Shown: piece by piece, positions 41,710-49,633 of the stretch
Numbering within the stretch: the first letter of the stretch is position 1
Layout of the letters: every line of letters begins with the position of its first letter
Assembly: GCA_002450035.1 (NCBI GenBank)
Contig: DJYF01000056.1
Coordinates: 1-56,944 of the forward strand
Reading direction: 5' to 3'
Length of the DNA: 56,944 bases
Source: Caryophanales bacterium UBA6985
Lineage (GTDB): Bacteria; Bacillota_I; Bacilli_A; RF39; UBA660
The notes under the pieces: generated by a model
Told to the model about the DNA's origin: nothing
The model's input: only the letters and a program-made list of their open reading frames with translations
The model's database searches: none
Position numbers and translations under genes: made by a program

Positions 41710-43890
41710 ATGTATGCAGAAGTATTAGTTCAATATGGTTCTAAAAGCTTAGATAAAACATTTACTTATTTAGTACCAGATGAGTTAAAAGATAAACTTA
41801 AAAAAGGAATGAAAGTAGCTATTCCATTTGGTAGGCAAGAAATAAATGGATTTGTTTTATCTATTAAAGAAACATGTGATTTAGAAGATTTAAAATCTAT
41901 AAAATATATTATTAATGAAGACTTTGTTTTAAATGAAGAATTAATGAGTCTTGGATTATTTATTAAAGACAAAACTTTATGTTCTCTTATTACAGCATAC
42001 CAAACTATGTTACCTACATCCCTAAAAGTAAATAATAATAAAGAATCATATGCTAAATATGATACATATATAAGTCTAAATAAAGATATAAAAGAGATTA
42101 ATGAATATATAACTAATAATAAAAGAAGTCATGTACAAAATGAAATATTAGAAACGCTTAAAAGAAATGATATTTTAAAATCAAGTGTATCATCTTCTTC
42201 TGTTAATAAACTTCTTAGTCTTGGATTAATTAAAGAAGTAAAAGTTATGAAATATAGAATTAATCCAAATAAAGAAAAAAGTAACAATATAAAATTAAGT
42301 GAAGAACAAGCTATTGCAGCAAATGAAATAAAATCACATATAAATGAATATAATACTTATTTAATTCATGGAATAACTGGATCTGGTAAAACAGAAGTTT
42401 ATATGGATGTGAGTGATGAAGTTATAAAAATGGGTAAAAGTGTAATAATGCTTGTACCTGAGATAACTTTAACTACTCAAATGATTGAAAGATTCTATAA
42501 AAGATTTGGTAATGATGTAGCTATTTTTCATTCATCTTTAAGCGATGGGGAAAAATATGATGAATATAAGAAAATATTTAATAATGAAGTACATGTTGTT
42601 GTAGGAACAAGAAGTGCTATATTTACTCCAGTTAAAAACTTAGGATTAGTAATTGTAGATGAAGAACATTCGACTACATATAAACAAGAGAATAATCCTA
42701 GATATAATGCTTTAGATATTGCTAAATGGAGAGGTGAATATAATAACTGTCCCGTTATTTTTGGTAGTGCAACTCCATCTTTAGAATCCATGGCAAGAGC
42801 TAGTAAAGGTGTTTATAAATTACTTACTTTAAGTAACAGAATAGGCAATTCTATTCTTCCTCATATTAGTCTTGTTAATATGAGAGATGAGTTAAGAAAA
42901 GGAAATAATATTATAAGTGAGGATTTAGCTTTAAGAATAGATGAGAGAATGAAAAAACATGAACAAGTAATGTTATTTATAAATAGAAGAGGTTACTCAA
43001 CTGTTGTTACTTGTTCTAGTTGTGGTTATACATATAAGTGTCCTCATTGTGAAGTAACTCTTACTTATCATAAAACAAATAATCATTTAGTATGCCATTA
43101 CTGTGGTTATACTTTAGAAAAAACTGATATATGTCCAGAGTGCAAGGAAAGAGCACTTACTTCATATGGACTTGGTACTGAGCAAGTGGAAGCCTTTATT
43201 AAAACTCAATTCCCATCTGCCAGAGTTGTTAGAATGGATGTTGATACTACATCTAAAAAGGGAAGTACAGATGCAATAATAAAAGGTATTGAAGATGGTA
43301 GTTATGATATTATCATTGGTACTCAAATGATTAGTAAAGGACTTGATTTTCCTAATGTAACTTTAGTTGGTATTATTAATGCTGATGAAAGTTTAAATAT
43401 TCCTGATTTTAGAAGTGGAGAAAATACTTTTAGTTTAATATCTCAAGTAAGTGGTAGAGCAGGAAGAAGTGAAAAACATGGAGAAGTTATTATTCAAACA
43501 TATAATCCAACTAGTCAAACACTTATTAATTGCCTTAACAATGACTATATGAAGAATTACTTGTATGAGATGGATATAAGAAAACAACTTAAGTATCCAC
43601 CTTACTACTTTATTACTTTAGTACGTATTACAAGTAGAGACTATGATTTACTTAAAGGCGAAGTTAATAAAATAGCATCATTTATTAGGAAAAATGTAGG
43701 AGAAAATACAATTATTTTAGGTCCTACTACATGTCCTTTATTTAAACTTAATAATGTATTTAGATTTCAAATGATTATTAAATATAAAAAGGATAATAAG
43801 TTATCTAATACTTTGAGAGAATTAGATCAACAATATGCTCTAAACAATAAGATTAATATAGAAATAGATGCTGATCCAATTAGAATATAA
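41710..43890 (+). CDS. priA: Primosomal replication restart helicase PriA
   Basis: 726 residues. An N-terminal 3' DNA-binding domain (YAEVLVQYGSKSLDKTFTYLVPDEL) is followed by a superfamily 2 helicase: GITGSGKTEVYM (Walker A), VIVDEEH (DEEH box), FGSATPS (motif III) and SQVSGRAGRSEKHGEV (motif VI). Between them lie the eight zinc-binding Cys in CSSCGYTYKCPHC and CHYCGYTLEKTDICPEC. It reloads the replisome at stalled forks. AAGGTGATGG precedes the ATG. Confidence 0.96.
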   Translation: MYAEVLVQYGSKSLDKTFTYLVPDELKDKLKKGMKVAIPFGRQEINGFVLSIKETCDLEDLKSIKYIINEDFVLNEELMSLGLFIKDKTLCSLITAYQTMLPTSLKVNNNKESYAKYDTYISLNKDIKEINEYITNNKRSHVQNEILETLKRNDILKSSVSSSSVNKLLSLGLIKEVKVMKYRINPNKEKSNNIKLSEEQAIAANEIKSHINEYNTYLIHGITGSGKTEVYMDVSDEVIKMGKSVIMLVPEITLTTQMIERFYKRFGNDVAIFHSSLSDGEKYDEYKKIFNNEVHVVVGTRSAIFTPVKNLGLVIVDEEHSTTYKQENNPRYNALDIAKWRGEYNNCPVIFGSATPSLESMARASKGVYKLLTLSNRIGNSILPHISLVNMRDELRKGNNIISEDLALRIDERMKKHEQVMLFINRRGYSTVVTCSSCGYTYKCPHCEVTLTYHKTNNHLVCHYCGYTLEKTDICPECKERALTSYGLGTEQVEAFIKTQFPSARVVRMDVDTTSKKGSTDAIIKGIEDGSYDIIIGTQMISKGLDFPNVTLVGIINADESLNIPDFRSGENTFSLISQVSGRAGRSEKHGEVIIQTYNPTSQTLINCLNNDYMKNYLYEMDIRKQLKYPPYYFITLVRITSRDYDLLKGEVNKIASFIRKNVGENTIILGPTTCPLFKLNNVFRFQMIIKYKKDNKLSNTLRELDQQYALNNKINIEIDADPIRI

Positions 43891-43917
43891 AAAGTACTCA
43901 AGCAGTACTTTTTTATT
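43889..43917 (+). terminator. Intrinsic terminator of priA
   Basis: AAAAAGTACT, CAAGC, AGTACTTTTT. Confidence 0.85.
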
Positions 43918-43979
43918 ATGCATACCATTGAGTTTAATTTTTTTTAATGCTAAAATCTTTATAGAATAGAGGTTATGGT

Positions 43980-44669
43980 ATGACTTTAGTTGAAGCATTA
44001 TTAAGTAGCGATGTTTTTAGAATTACAGTTAAATTATTACTTAGTTTAATTTTAACTGGGTCAATTGGTTTAGAAAGATCAGTAATGAATAAACCAGCTG
44101 GATTTGGTACTCATGCAATTCTTGGTGTTGCTTCATGTTTAATAGTTATTGCTAGTGAATATTTTGCTAATTTTTATGATATTGATGCAGCAAGAATACC
44201 TGCTCAAATACTTGCTGGTATTGGTTTTATTGGTGCTGGTACTATCATGAAAAATGGTTATAATGTTAAAGGCATTACAACTGCTGCAGGATTATTTGCT
44301 GTTACTTGTATTGGTATTGCAGTAGGAATTGGTTTCTATGCTGGTGCTTGTATTGCAACGTTTATAATATTCTTACTTCTTTCTTACTCACATTCAATTT
44401 CTGATAAAATTGGAAGATATGAAATGATTGATCTTGATGTAACTCTTGATACCCAAAAAGATGGTAAAGCAGCTATTAAGAAAATTAATGAATATTTAAA
44501 ATCAAAACATATAGATATTGTATCTGTTTCAAATAATGCAAATGTTAAAGATGGTAAAGTAATACAATATATATTAAATTATAATGTTCAATTAACAGAT
44601 AAAAGTGAAATACTTGCTACTTTAATGAGTTATGATGAACTTGCTAAAGTAGAAATTAATGACGACTAA
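43980..44669 (+). CDS. MgtC/SapB-family membrane protein
   Basis: 229 residues. Four or five N-terminal helices carry the family signature: GSIGLERSVMNKPAGFGTHAILGVASCLIV and ARIPAQILAGIGFIGAGTIMKNGYNVKGITTAAGLF. A cytoplasmic ACT-like domain (about 150-229) follows. Relatives take part in Mg2+ homeostasis and acid tolerance. GAGGTTATGG precedes the ATG. Confidence 0.92.
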   Translation: MTLVEALLSSDVFRITVKLLLSLILTGSIGLERSVMNKPAGFGTHAILGVASCLIVIASEYFANFYDIDAARIPAQILAGIGFIGAGTIMKNGYNVKGITTAAGLFAVTCIGIAVGIGFYAGACIATFIIFLLLSYSHSISDKIGRYEMIDLDVTLDTQKDGKAAIKKINEYLKSKHIDIVSVSNNANVKDGKVIQYILNYNVQLTDKSEILATLMSYDELAKVEINDD

Positions 44670-44676
44670 TTATTAC

Positions 44677-44704
44677 TTGAATTTTAATATATTTGTGTTA
44701 TAAT
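44677..44704 (+). promoter_or_regulatory. Promoter of the LOG-glyS unit
   Basis: TTGAAT (44677-44682), 16 bp, extended -10 TGT-TATAAT (44696-44704). It fixes the transcript start near 44711, so the leader before the terminator is only about 105 bases. Confidence 0.75.
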
Positions 44705-44710
44705 TCAGTT

Positions 44711-44820
44711 TATGAAGTGATGACGGGCTTGGAAACCTAACAGCTATATATAAACACTAGAGAACAAAGCATGGTGGAACAGCGGAATTTTTTCGCCCAT
44801 GCGTATTTGTTCTCTTTTTT
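44711..44820 (+). promoter_or_regulatory. Ultra-short T-box-like leader, probably glycine specific
   Basis: ATGGTGGAACAGCG (44771-44784) matches 12 of 14 bases of the T-box consensus AGGGTGGNACCGCG. GCATGG (44769-44774) pairs with CCATGC (44797-44802) and GCG with CGC, leaving the 7-base bulge UGGAACA (44775-44781); its fourth base A would pair with U73 of tRNA-Gly. AGAGAACAAA (44759-44768) pairs with TTTGTTCTCT (44806-44815) and T-run follows, giving a terminator. The downstream genes are a LOG-family gene and glyS. Canonical Stem I motifs (AGAGAG, GNTGGNG) are missing: only 48 bases precede the terminator, within which GGC (44726-44728) or GGA (44731-44733) could be the specifier. Confidence 0.6.
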
Positions 44821-44837
44821 ATTTTTAGGAGGAAAAA

Positions 44838-45380
44838 ATGAGAGTTTTTATTGGATGTTCTGCTAAAGATAGTATTCCTTTAGAGTTTAAAGAAGTAGCA
44901 TGTAAGATATCTACTATGCTTGCTCAAAGAGGAGATAAACTTGTTTTTGGTGGTAAAGAAACAGGAATGATGGGGAAATGTTATTTCACATTTAGATATG
45001 AAGGTTCTAAAGTTAAAGCTATAGCTGATATTACCAACGCTGAAAATGTTGATGGTATGGACCTTGATGCAAGCGAAATCACTTTAAATACATTTAAGAG
45101 AACTGAGTCAATATTTGAATCAAGTGAAGTTATTCTTATATTACCAGGTGGATTAGGAACTTTAAGAGAATTCTTCTCAATGTTAGATGAGAAGAGAACT
45201 AAAGGTTATGATAAACCAATTATACTTTTTAATTTTGAAAAGTATTATGATCCACTTTTAGAGTATCTAACTAAATGTTATAAAGTAAATTTTATTAGTA
45301 AAAAAGATTTAAAACTATTTGATGTAGTAACTGATGTTAAAACATTAGAAATGTACTTGAATAGGTTAGAGAGGAAGTAG
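44838..45380 (+). CDS. LOG-family (lysine decarboxylase-like) phosphoribohydrolase
   Basis: 180 residues. Rossmann-type fold with the family signature LPGGLGTLREFFSML near residue 102 (PGGxGTxxE) and GGKETGMMGK early. LOG proteins hydrolyse nucleoside 5'-monophosphates; the physiological substrate in bacteria is unclear. AGGAGG precedes the ATG. It lies between the T-box-like leader and glyS and ends five bases before glyS, so both would be induced when tRNA-Gly is uncharged. Confidence 0.85.
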   Translation: MRVFIGCSAKDSIPLEFKEVACKISTMLAQRGDKLVFGGKETGMMGKCYFTFRYEGSKVKAIADITNAENVDGMDLDASEITLNTFKRTESIFESSEVILILPGGLGTLREFFSMLDEKRTKGYDKPIILFNFEKYYDPLLEYLTKCYKVNFISKKDLKLFDVVTDVKTLEMYLNRLERK

Positions 45381-45385
45381 AAAAT

Positions 45386-46762
45386 ATGGCAAAAACAATG
45401 GATGAATTAGTTAATTTTTGTAAACAATATGGATTTGTATTCCAAGGAAGTGAAATATATGGAGGTCTTGCTAATTCTTGGGATTATGGTTCTCTTGGTG
45501 TAGAACTAAAAAATAATGTAAGAAAAGCTTGGTGGAAAAAGTTTATTCAAGAAAATCCTTATAATTATGGACTTGATGCTGCTATTATCATGAATCCTGA
45601 AGTATGGGTTGCATCTGGACATGTTGCATCATTTGCAGATCCACTTATAGATTGTAAGGCTTGTAAGGCAAGACATAGAGCAGATAAGTTAATTGAAGAG
45701 TTTACTCATGGAGAAGAAACAGGAGATGGATGGGATAATGAAAAATTAGAAGCATATATTAAAGAACATAATATTGCTTGTCCTAAATGTGGTAATCATG
45801 ATTTTACTCCAATTAGAAAGTTTAATTTATTATTCGAAACTCATACTGGTGTAACTGAAGATACTAAATCTACAGTTTATTTAAGAGGAGAAACTGCTCA
45901 AGGTATATTTGTTAATTTCTTAAATGTTCAAAGAACTATGCGTGCTAAAGTACCATTTGGTATTGGACAAACTGGTAAAGCATTTAGAAATGAAATTACT
46001 CCAGGTAACTTCACTTTTAGAACAAGAGAATTTGAACAAATGGAACTTGAATTCTTCTGTAAACCAGGCTCTGACCTTGAATGGCATAAGTATTGGAAAG
46101 ATTATTGTTTACAATTCCTAGAAGACTTAGGATTAACAGGAGAAAACTTAAGATATAGAGATCATAAACCTGAAGAGTTAGCTTTCTATTCAAAAGCAAC
46201 TACTGATATTGAATATATGTTCCCAATGGGATGGGGAGAACTTTGGGGTATTGCTGATAGAACTGATTATGACTTATCAGTACATCAAGAACACTCAAAG
46301 ACTGATATGAAATATTTTGATCCTGATACAAATGAAAAATATGTTCCTTATGTAATTGAACCATCAGTTGGTCTTGATAGATTAACTCTTGCATTATTAA
46401 ATGAAGCATATAAGGTAGAAGAATTAGAAGATGGAACTACTAGAGAAGTATTTAAAATACACCCATTCTTAGCTCCTTATAAAGTATGTGTATTACCTTT
46501 AATTAAGAAACTTCATAGTGAAAAAGCTAGAGAAGTATATGCTGAACTTGCAAAAGACTTTATGGTGTCATTTGATGAAGCTGGTAATATTGGTAAACGT
46601 TATAGAAGAGCTGATGCTGTTGGTACACCATTCTGTTTAACAGTTGATGATGAAACTATTAATAATGGTACTGTTACTTTAAGAGATAGAGATACAATGG
46701 AACAAGTAACATTAAAACTTGAAGAAGTTAAAGATTATATTGAAAATAAAATTAAATTCTAA
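45386..46762 (+). CDS. glyS: Glycyl-tRNA synthetase, dimeric eukaryote-like type
   Basis: 458 residues. Class II enzyme of the single-chain alpha2 type: MDELVNFCKQYGFVFQGSEIYGGLANSWDYGSLGVELKNN, RHRADKLIEE, the Cys zinc site CPKCGNHDF, FNLLFETHTG, RGETAQGIFVNF, FRNEITPGNFTFRTREFEQMELEFF (motif 2), VIEPSVGLDRLTLALL (motif 3), and the anticodon-binding domain APYKVCVLPL. In general annotation this type is also named glyQS. AGAGGAAG precedes the ATG. Confidence 0.96.
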   Translation: MAKTMDELVNFCKQYGFVFQGSEIYGGLANSWDYGSLGVELKNNVRKAWWKKFIQENPYNYGLDAAIIMNPEVWVASGHVASFADPLIDCKACKARHRADKLIEEFTHGEETGDGWDNEKLEAYIKEHNIACPKCGNHDFTPIRKFNLLFETHTGVTEDTKSTVYLRGETAQGIFVNFLNVQRTMRAKVPFGIGQTGKAFRNEITPGNFTFRTREFEQMELEFFCKPGSDLEWHKYWKDYCLQFLEDLGLTGENLRYRDHKPEELAFYSKATTDIEYMFPMGWGELWGIADRTDYDLSVHQEHSKTDMKYFDPDTNEKYVPYVIEPSVGLDRLTLALLNEAYKVEELEDGTTREVFKIHPFLAPYKVCVLPLIKKLHSEKAREVYAELAKDFMVSFDEAGNIGKRYRRADAVGTPFCLTVDDETINNGTVTLRDRDTMEQVTLKLEEVKDYIENKIKF

Positions 46763-46792
46763 AAAGAGATTATTAAATCTCTTTTTTTATTA
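46761..46792 (+). terminator. Intrinsic terminator of glyS
   Basis: AAAAAGAGATT and AATCTCTTTTT around ATT/A, then T. Confidence 0.85.
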
Positions 46793-46803
46793 TCTTAAAT
46801 TAC

Positions 46804-46832
46804 TTGCATTATAAATATTTAAATAATAAAAT
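46804..46832 (+). promoter_or_regulatory. Promoter of the 46878 surface protein gene
   Basis: TTGCAT (46804-46809), 17 bp, TAAAAT (46827-46832). Confidence 0.65.
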
Positions 46833-46877
46833 GATTATAGGATAGGAAAGTTTATAAAATGCGTGAGAGGAGTTTAT

Positions 46878-49241
46878 ATGAAAAAATTATTAAATAAGAT
46901 TGTTTTATTAATGGTTGCACTTTTAATGCCTGTGCAATCAGTTTTAGCGGTGACAATTAATTCGCTAAAGTATTATGAAAGTTCCGCAATTACAACTTTT
47001 GATATTTATGGTACTATTAATGGAGATAAATTATTGAATACATCGTATGACCTTTATGGCTATACCGTATTCTTTAAGGTTAAAAATCAAGGAGAAGCAG
47101 ATGATGAAAACTCTACTTTTGCTGATTATAGTCTTAGTACTTATAAAGAAGATTATGAAGGCAGAGATGATTATCCACAAGAACCTATCATGGATGATTA
47201 TCCTGATTTCCCAGATGATACTTTTGTATATGAATGCCCTGATGCTGATAGTTATAGAACGGATTCACTTGAACATACATTTGAAGATGCTGTTGCATGC
47301 TTTAATAAAATTGGAGATAGTGAATCTGCTGCTAAGGCTCAATCTATTTATGAATTTTACGTAGAATTTGAAAATAGAATGTATACTGATTCTTTGAAAG
47401 AAATAGTATATCAAAAAGAGCAGTTAGATTATTTTAAAGAAAAAAGAGCAGAAGAAGGTAAAGGAATAGAAGTATCTGATGTTAACAGTCAAGAAGTTAT
47501 GGTAAGATTTTTACCTAATGGTGGAGAAATTACTAAAGATGGAGTTAAATTAAAGATTAAAGGTATTGAAACTGCAGAAGGTAATTCTGTAAGAGTAGAA
47601 TATACTTTAACTAATACAAATGATACTGCGAAAGAATATTCAACAGCTACTATTAGTGATACTGAGTTAGCTCTTAATGACTTTGCAGCAGTAGTTAAAA
47701 ATGGTAAAAAAAGTATAACTGTTACTCAAGATAGAAAAGATTATGATGTATTTAAAGAATTCTATGGTGCTCAATTATTTATTGATTTTGAAACTGAAGT
47801 AACTACAAGTTGGATTGGTAATTTACGTGATTATATGGAAAACCGTTATACAGAAGGAGATGTTACATCTATTACTGCAGATGATCATATTGATACAGCA
47901 TTAACTTATTCATGGAGTGGAACTTTAGCACCAAATGAATCGGTTACCAAAGTTGCTATCTTTAATGTAAAAAATGCTAATGTTGTTAAAGTAAATTTAT
48001 TTAAAAAAGGTAATACTACAGGTAAACCTGATGAAGTAATTGAAACAGTAAAAGATGGTATTTTTGAAGTACCTGCTAATGATTCAGGTAAATGGATAAC
48101 TCAAGTAAATGGTGAAACTGTAACATTAGATTCAGGAACTACATATTTAGTTACAAGTGATGTTTTAAATTTATATGAACCTGTTGATGAAATAACTGCA
48201 ATTGGTTTTGATGGTGAATATGATGGAGAAGAACACTTTGTAACTATTCTTGGTACACTTCCTGGAGATACAGTTACTTATTCAACTGATGGAGTAAATT
48301 ACTCTAGTACAGTTCCTAAATATAGTGAACTAGGAGAATATACAAATTATTATAAAGTTGAAAGAGCAGGAGAAGATGCAATAACTGGTACTTCTACGAT
48401 TAAGATTTCTCCTAAAGTATTAAAAAGTGAAGATATAACTATAAGTGTAGGTAACCCTGAAAAAGAATATACAGGAAGCGCAATTGAACCAGAAGTAACA
48501 GTTAAACATGATTCAACTGTTATACCATCAAGTGAATATGATGTTACTTATGATAATAATACTGAAATTGGTGTAGCAAGCGTTACTGTAAGTGATAAAG
48601 ATGGAGGTAATTATATTATTGAAGATACTACTTCATATTTTGAAATAGTAGCTCCTGGTAAAGTAAATGTAATTGAACCAGCAACACCAAATTCTTATAG
48701 TGGTTCATTTGCAGAAACTCCAATATTAGTTAAATCTAAGATTGAGTTAACTGATGCAGAAAAACAAAAGTTACTTGATGGTAAGAATATGGATATATAT
48801 CTTGAGGTAAAAGATATAAGTGATTCAATTTCTAAAGAAGAAAAGAATAAGATTGATAAGAAACTAAGTAAAGGTGATACTGTTGGTTTATATTTAGATG
48901 TTAGTCTATTTAAAAAGTTTGATGGAGAAAATCCTGAGAAGATAAACTCAACTAAGAAACCAATTAAAATAACATTTGAAATTCCTGAAAAATTAAGAAA
49001 AGAAGGAAGAAAATTTGTTATTTATAGATATCATAATGGTACTGTTACTGAATTAAATGTTACAGTAGAAGGTAACTATGCTACATTTGAAACTGATGAA
49101 TTTTCATCATTTGCACTAGCATATAATGATTTAAGTGAAACAAGTAATCCTAAGACTTATGATAATGTATTCTACTATGTTGGACTATTAGTATTATCTA
49201 TAGTTGGTTTAATTTATTTAAAAAATAAAAGAGTTAATTAA
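46878..49241 (+). CDS. Secreted surface protein with YDG/MBG-type repeats and sortase-like signal
   Basis: 787 residues from ATG 46878 after GAGAGGAG. Signal peptide 1-26 (ending VLAVT), an acidic unique region (about 30-200), a beta domain (about 205-420), then two MBG/YDG-like repeats: FDGEYDGEEHFVTILGTLPGD... and VGNPEKEYTGSAIEPEVTVKHDS...YDVTYDNN. Near the C-terminus FVIYRYHNGTVTELNVTVEGNYATFETDEFSSFALAY is a common stalk module. It ends SNPKTYDN, a hydrophobic helix and KNKRVN: an NPxTx-like sorting signal of the kind class B or D sortases use. The minus-strand sortase at 9043 is a candidate enzyme. Confidence 0.85.
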   Translation: MKKLLNKIVLLMVALLMPVQSVLAVTINSLKYYESSAITTFDIYGTINGDKLLNTSYDLYGYTVFFKVKNQGEADDENSTFADYSLSTYKEDYEGRDDYPQEPIMDDYPDFPDDTFVYECPDADSYRTDSLEHTFEDAVACFNKIGDSESAAKAQSIYEFYVEFENRMYTDSLKEIVYQKEQLDYFKEKRAEEGKGIEVSDVNSQEVMVRFLPNGGEITKDGVKLKIKGIETAEGNSVRVEYTLTNTNDTAKEYSTATISDTELALNDFAAVVKNGKKSITVTQDRKDYDVFKEFYGAQLFIDFETEVTTSWIGNLRDYMENRYTEGDVTSITADDHIDTALTYSWSGTLAPNESVTKVAIFNVKNANVVKVNLFKKGNTTGKPDEVIETVKDGIFEVPANDSGKWITQVNGETVTLDSGTTYLVTSDVLNLYEPVDEITAIGFDGEYDGEEHFVTILGTLPGDTVTYSTDGVNYSSTVPKYSELGEYTNYYKVERAGEDAITGTSTIKISPKVLKSEDITISVGNPEKEYTGSAIEPEVTVKHDSTVIPSSEYDVTYDNNTEIGVASVTVSDKDGGNYIIEDTTSYFEIVAPGKVNVIEPATPNSYSGSFAETPILVKSKIELTDAEKQKLLDGKNMDIYLEVKDISDSISKEEKNKIDKKLSKGDTVGLYLDVSLFKKFDGENPEKINSTKKPIKITFEIPEKLRKEGRKFVIYRYHNGTVTELNVTVEGNYATFETDEFSSFALAYNDLSETSNPKTYDNVFYYVGLLVLSIVGLIYLKNKRVN

Positions 49242-49262
49242 TATTATTAAGTAATAAAAGTA

Positions 49263-49291
49263 TTGAAAATAGTATTATTTATTTATAAAAT
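49263..49291 (+). promoter_or_regulatory. Possible promoter of a small RNA
   Basis: TTGAAA (49263-49268), 17 bp, TAAAAT (49286-49291); the expected start coincides with the foot of a stable hairpin at 49299. Confidence 0.5.
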
Positions 49292-49297
49292 GAATGT

Positions 49298-49368
49298 AGA
49301 GAAGTATTACCTACGTAATGCTATCTCGTTTGGTTGTAGCATCAGTATTTTACTGATGCTTTTTTTTA
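49298..49368 (+). ncRNA. Candidate small RNA of about 70 bases with two hairpins
   Basis: Hairpin 1 pairs GAGA (49299-49302) with TCTC (49324-49327) and AGTATTAC (49303-49310) with GTAATGCT (49315-49322), loop CTAC. A 12-base linker rich in G and T follows. Hairpin 2 is an intrinsic terminator: GCATCAGTA, TTT, TACTGATGC, then T8. It is preceded by a plausible promoter and carries no ORF with a ribosome binding site. It converges on the small hydrophobic peptide gene on the other strand and would be antisense to the 3' region of that message. Confidence 0.5.
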
Positions 49369-49399
49369 TTAACCAAAAACCCCTGAAAGATATGTTTAT

Positions 49400-49465
49400 C
49401 TATTCAAAGATTATTAATAAAATAATAATTACAATAAGTAGAAAGATTATTAAATCTTTACTCAT
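49400..49465 (-). CDS. Hydrophobic 21-residue peptide, possible type I toxin
   Basis: Minus strand: ATG at 49465, stop TAG at 49400-49402. The product is MSKDLIIFLLIVIIILLIIFE, one membrane-spanning helix with short charged ends. GAGGTGAT, a near-perfect ribosome binding site, ends six bases before the ATG. Size and composition match type I toxins of the Fst, TxpA and BsrG kind. No terminator is seen downstream before the convergent small RNA, so the transcript would run through its full complement. AT-rich DNA yields Ile/Leu-rich peptides by chance, so confidence is moderate. Confidence 0.5.
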   Translation of the reverse strand: MSKDLIIFLLIVIIILLIIFE

Positions 49466-49633
49466 GAATTATCACCTCGTATTCTTTTTTATGAATTACA
49501 AGATAACATCAGGATAATATTCTCTAATAATATACATACACAATTAATGCTTATTTTTCTTGTCAAAAAACTATAATATGTGTTGATTTTAATTTTTGCT
49601 TATATTTGGTATTATATTTTAGAGAGTGATTAT
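49466..49633. other. Intergenic stretch between the peptide gene and yggS
   Basis: AT-rich, no ORF of note. On the minus strand TTGACA (49561-49566) is a good -35 but the nearest -10-like hexamers (TATGTA, TATATT) are 22-26 bp away. On the plus strand TTGATT (49583-49588) and TATTAT (49610-49615) precede yggS with a loose 21-bp spacer. Confidence 0.4.

Noticed and set aside
46017..46409. Two minus-strand ORFs opposite glyS
   Set aside because: Fully inside a conserved synthetase; no upstream signals.
47047..47364. 105-residue ORF in another frame of the 46878 surface protein gene
   Set aside because: No start signal, and the main frame shows a continuous signal peptide and domains.
49263..49517. 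84-residue plus-strand ORF starting with TTG
   Set aside because: No ribosome binding site; it runs through a hairpin, a terminator and the antisense of the small peptide gene. Composition looks like AT-rich noise.
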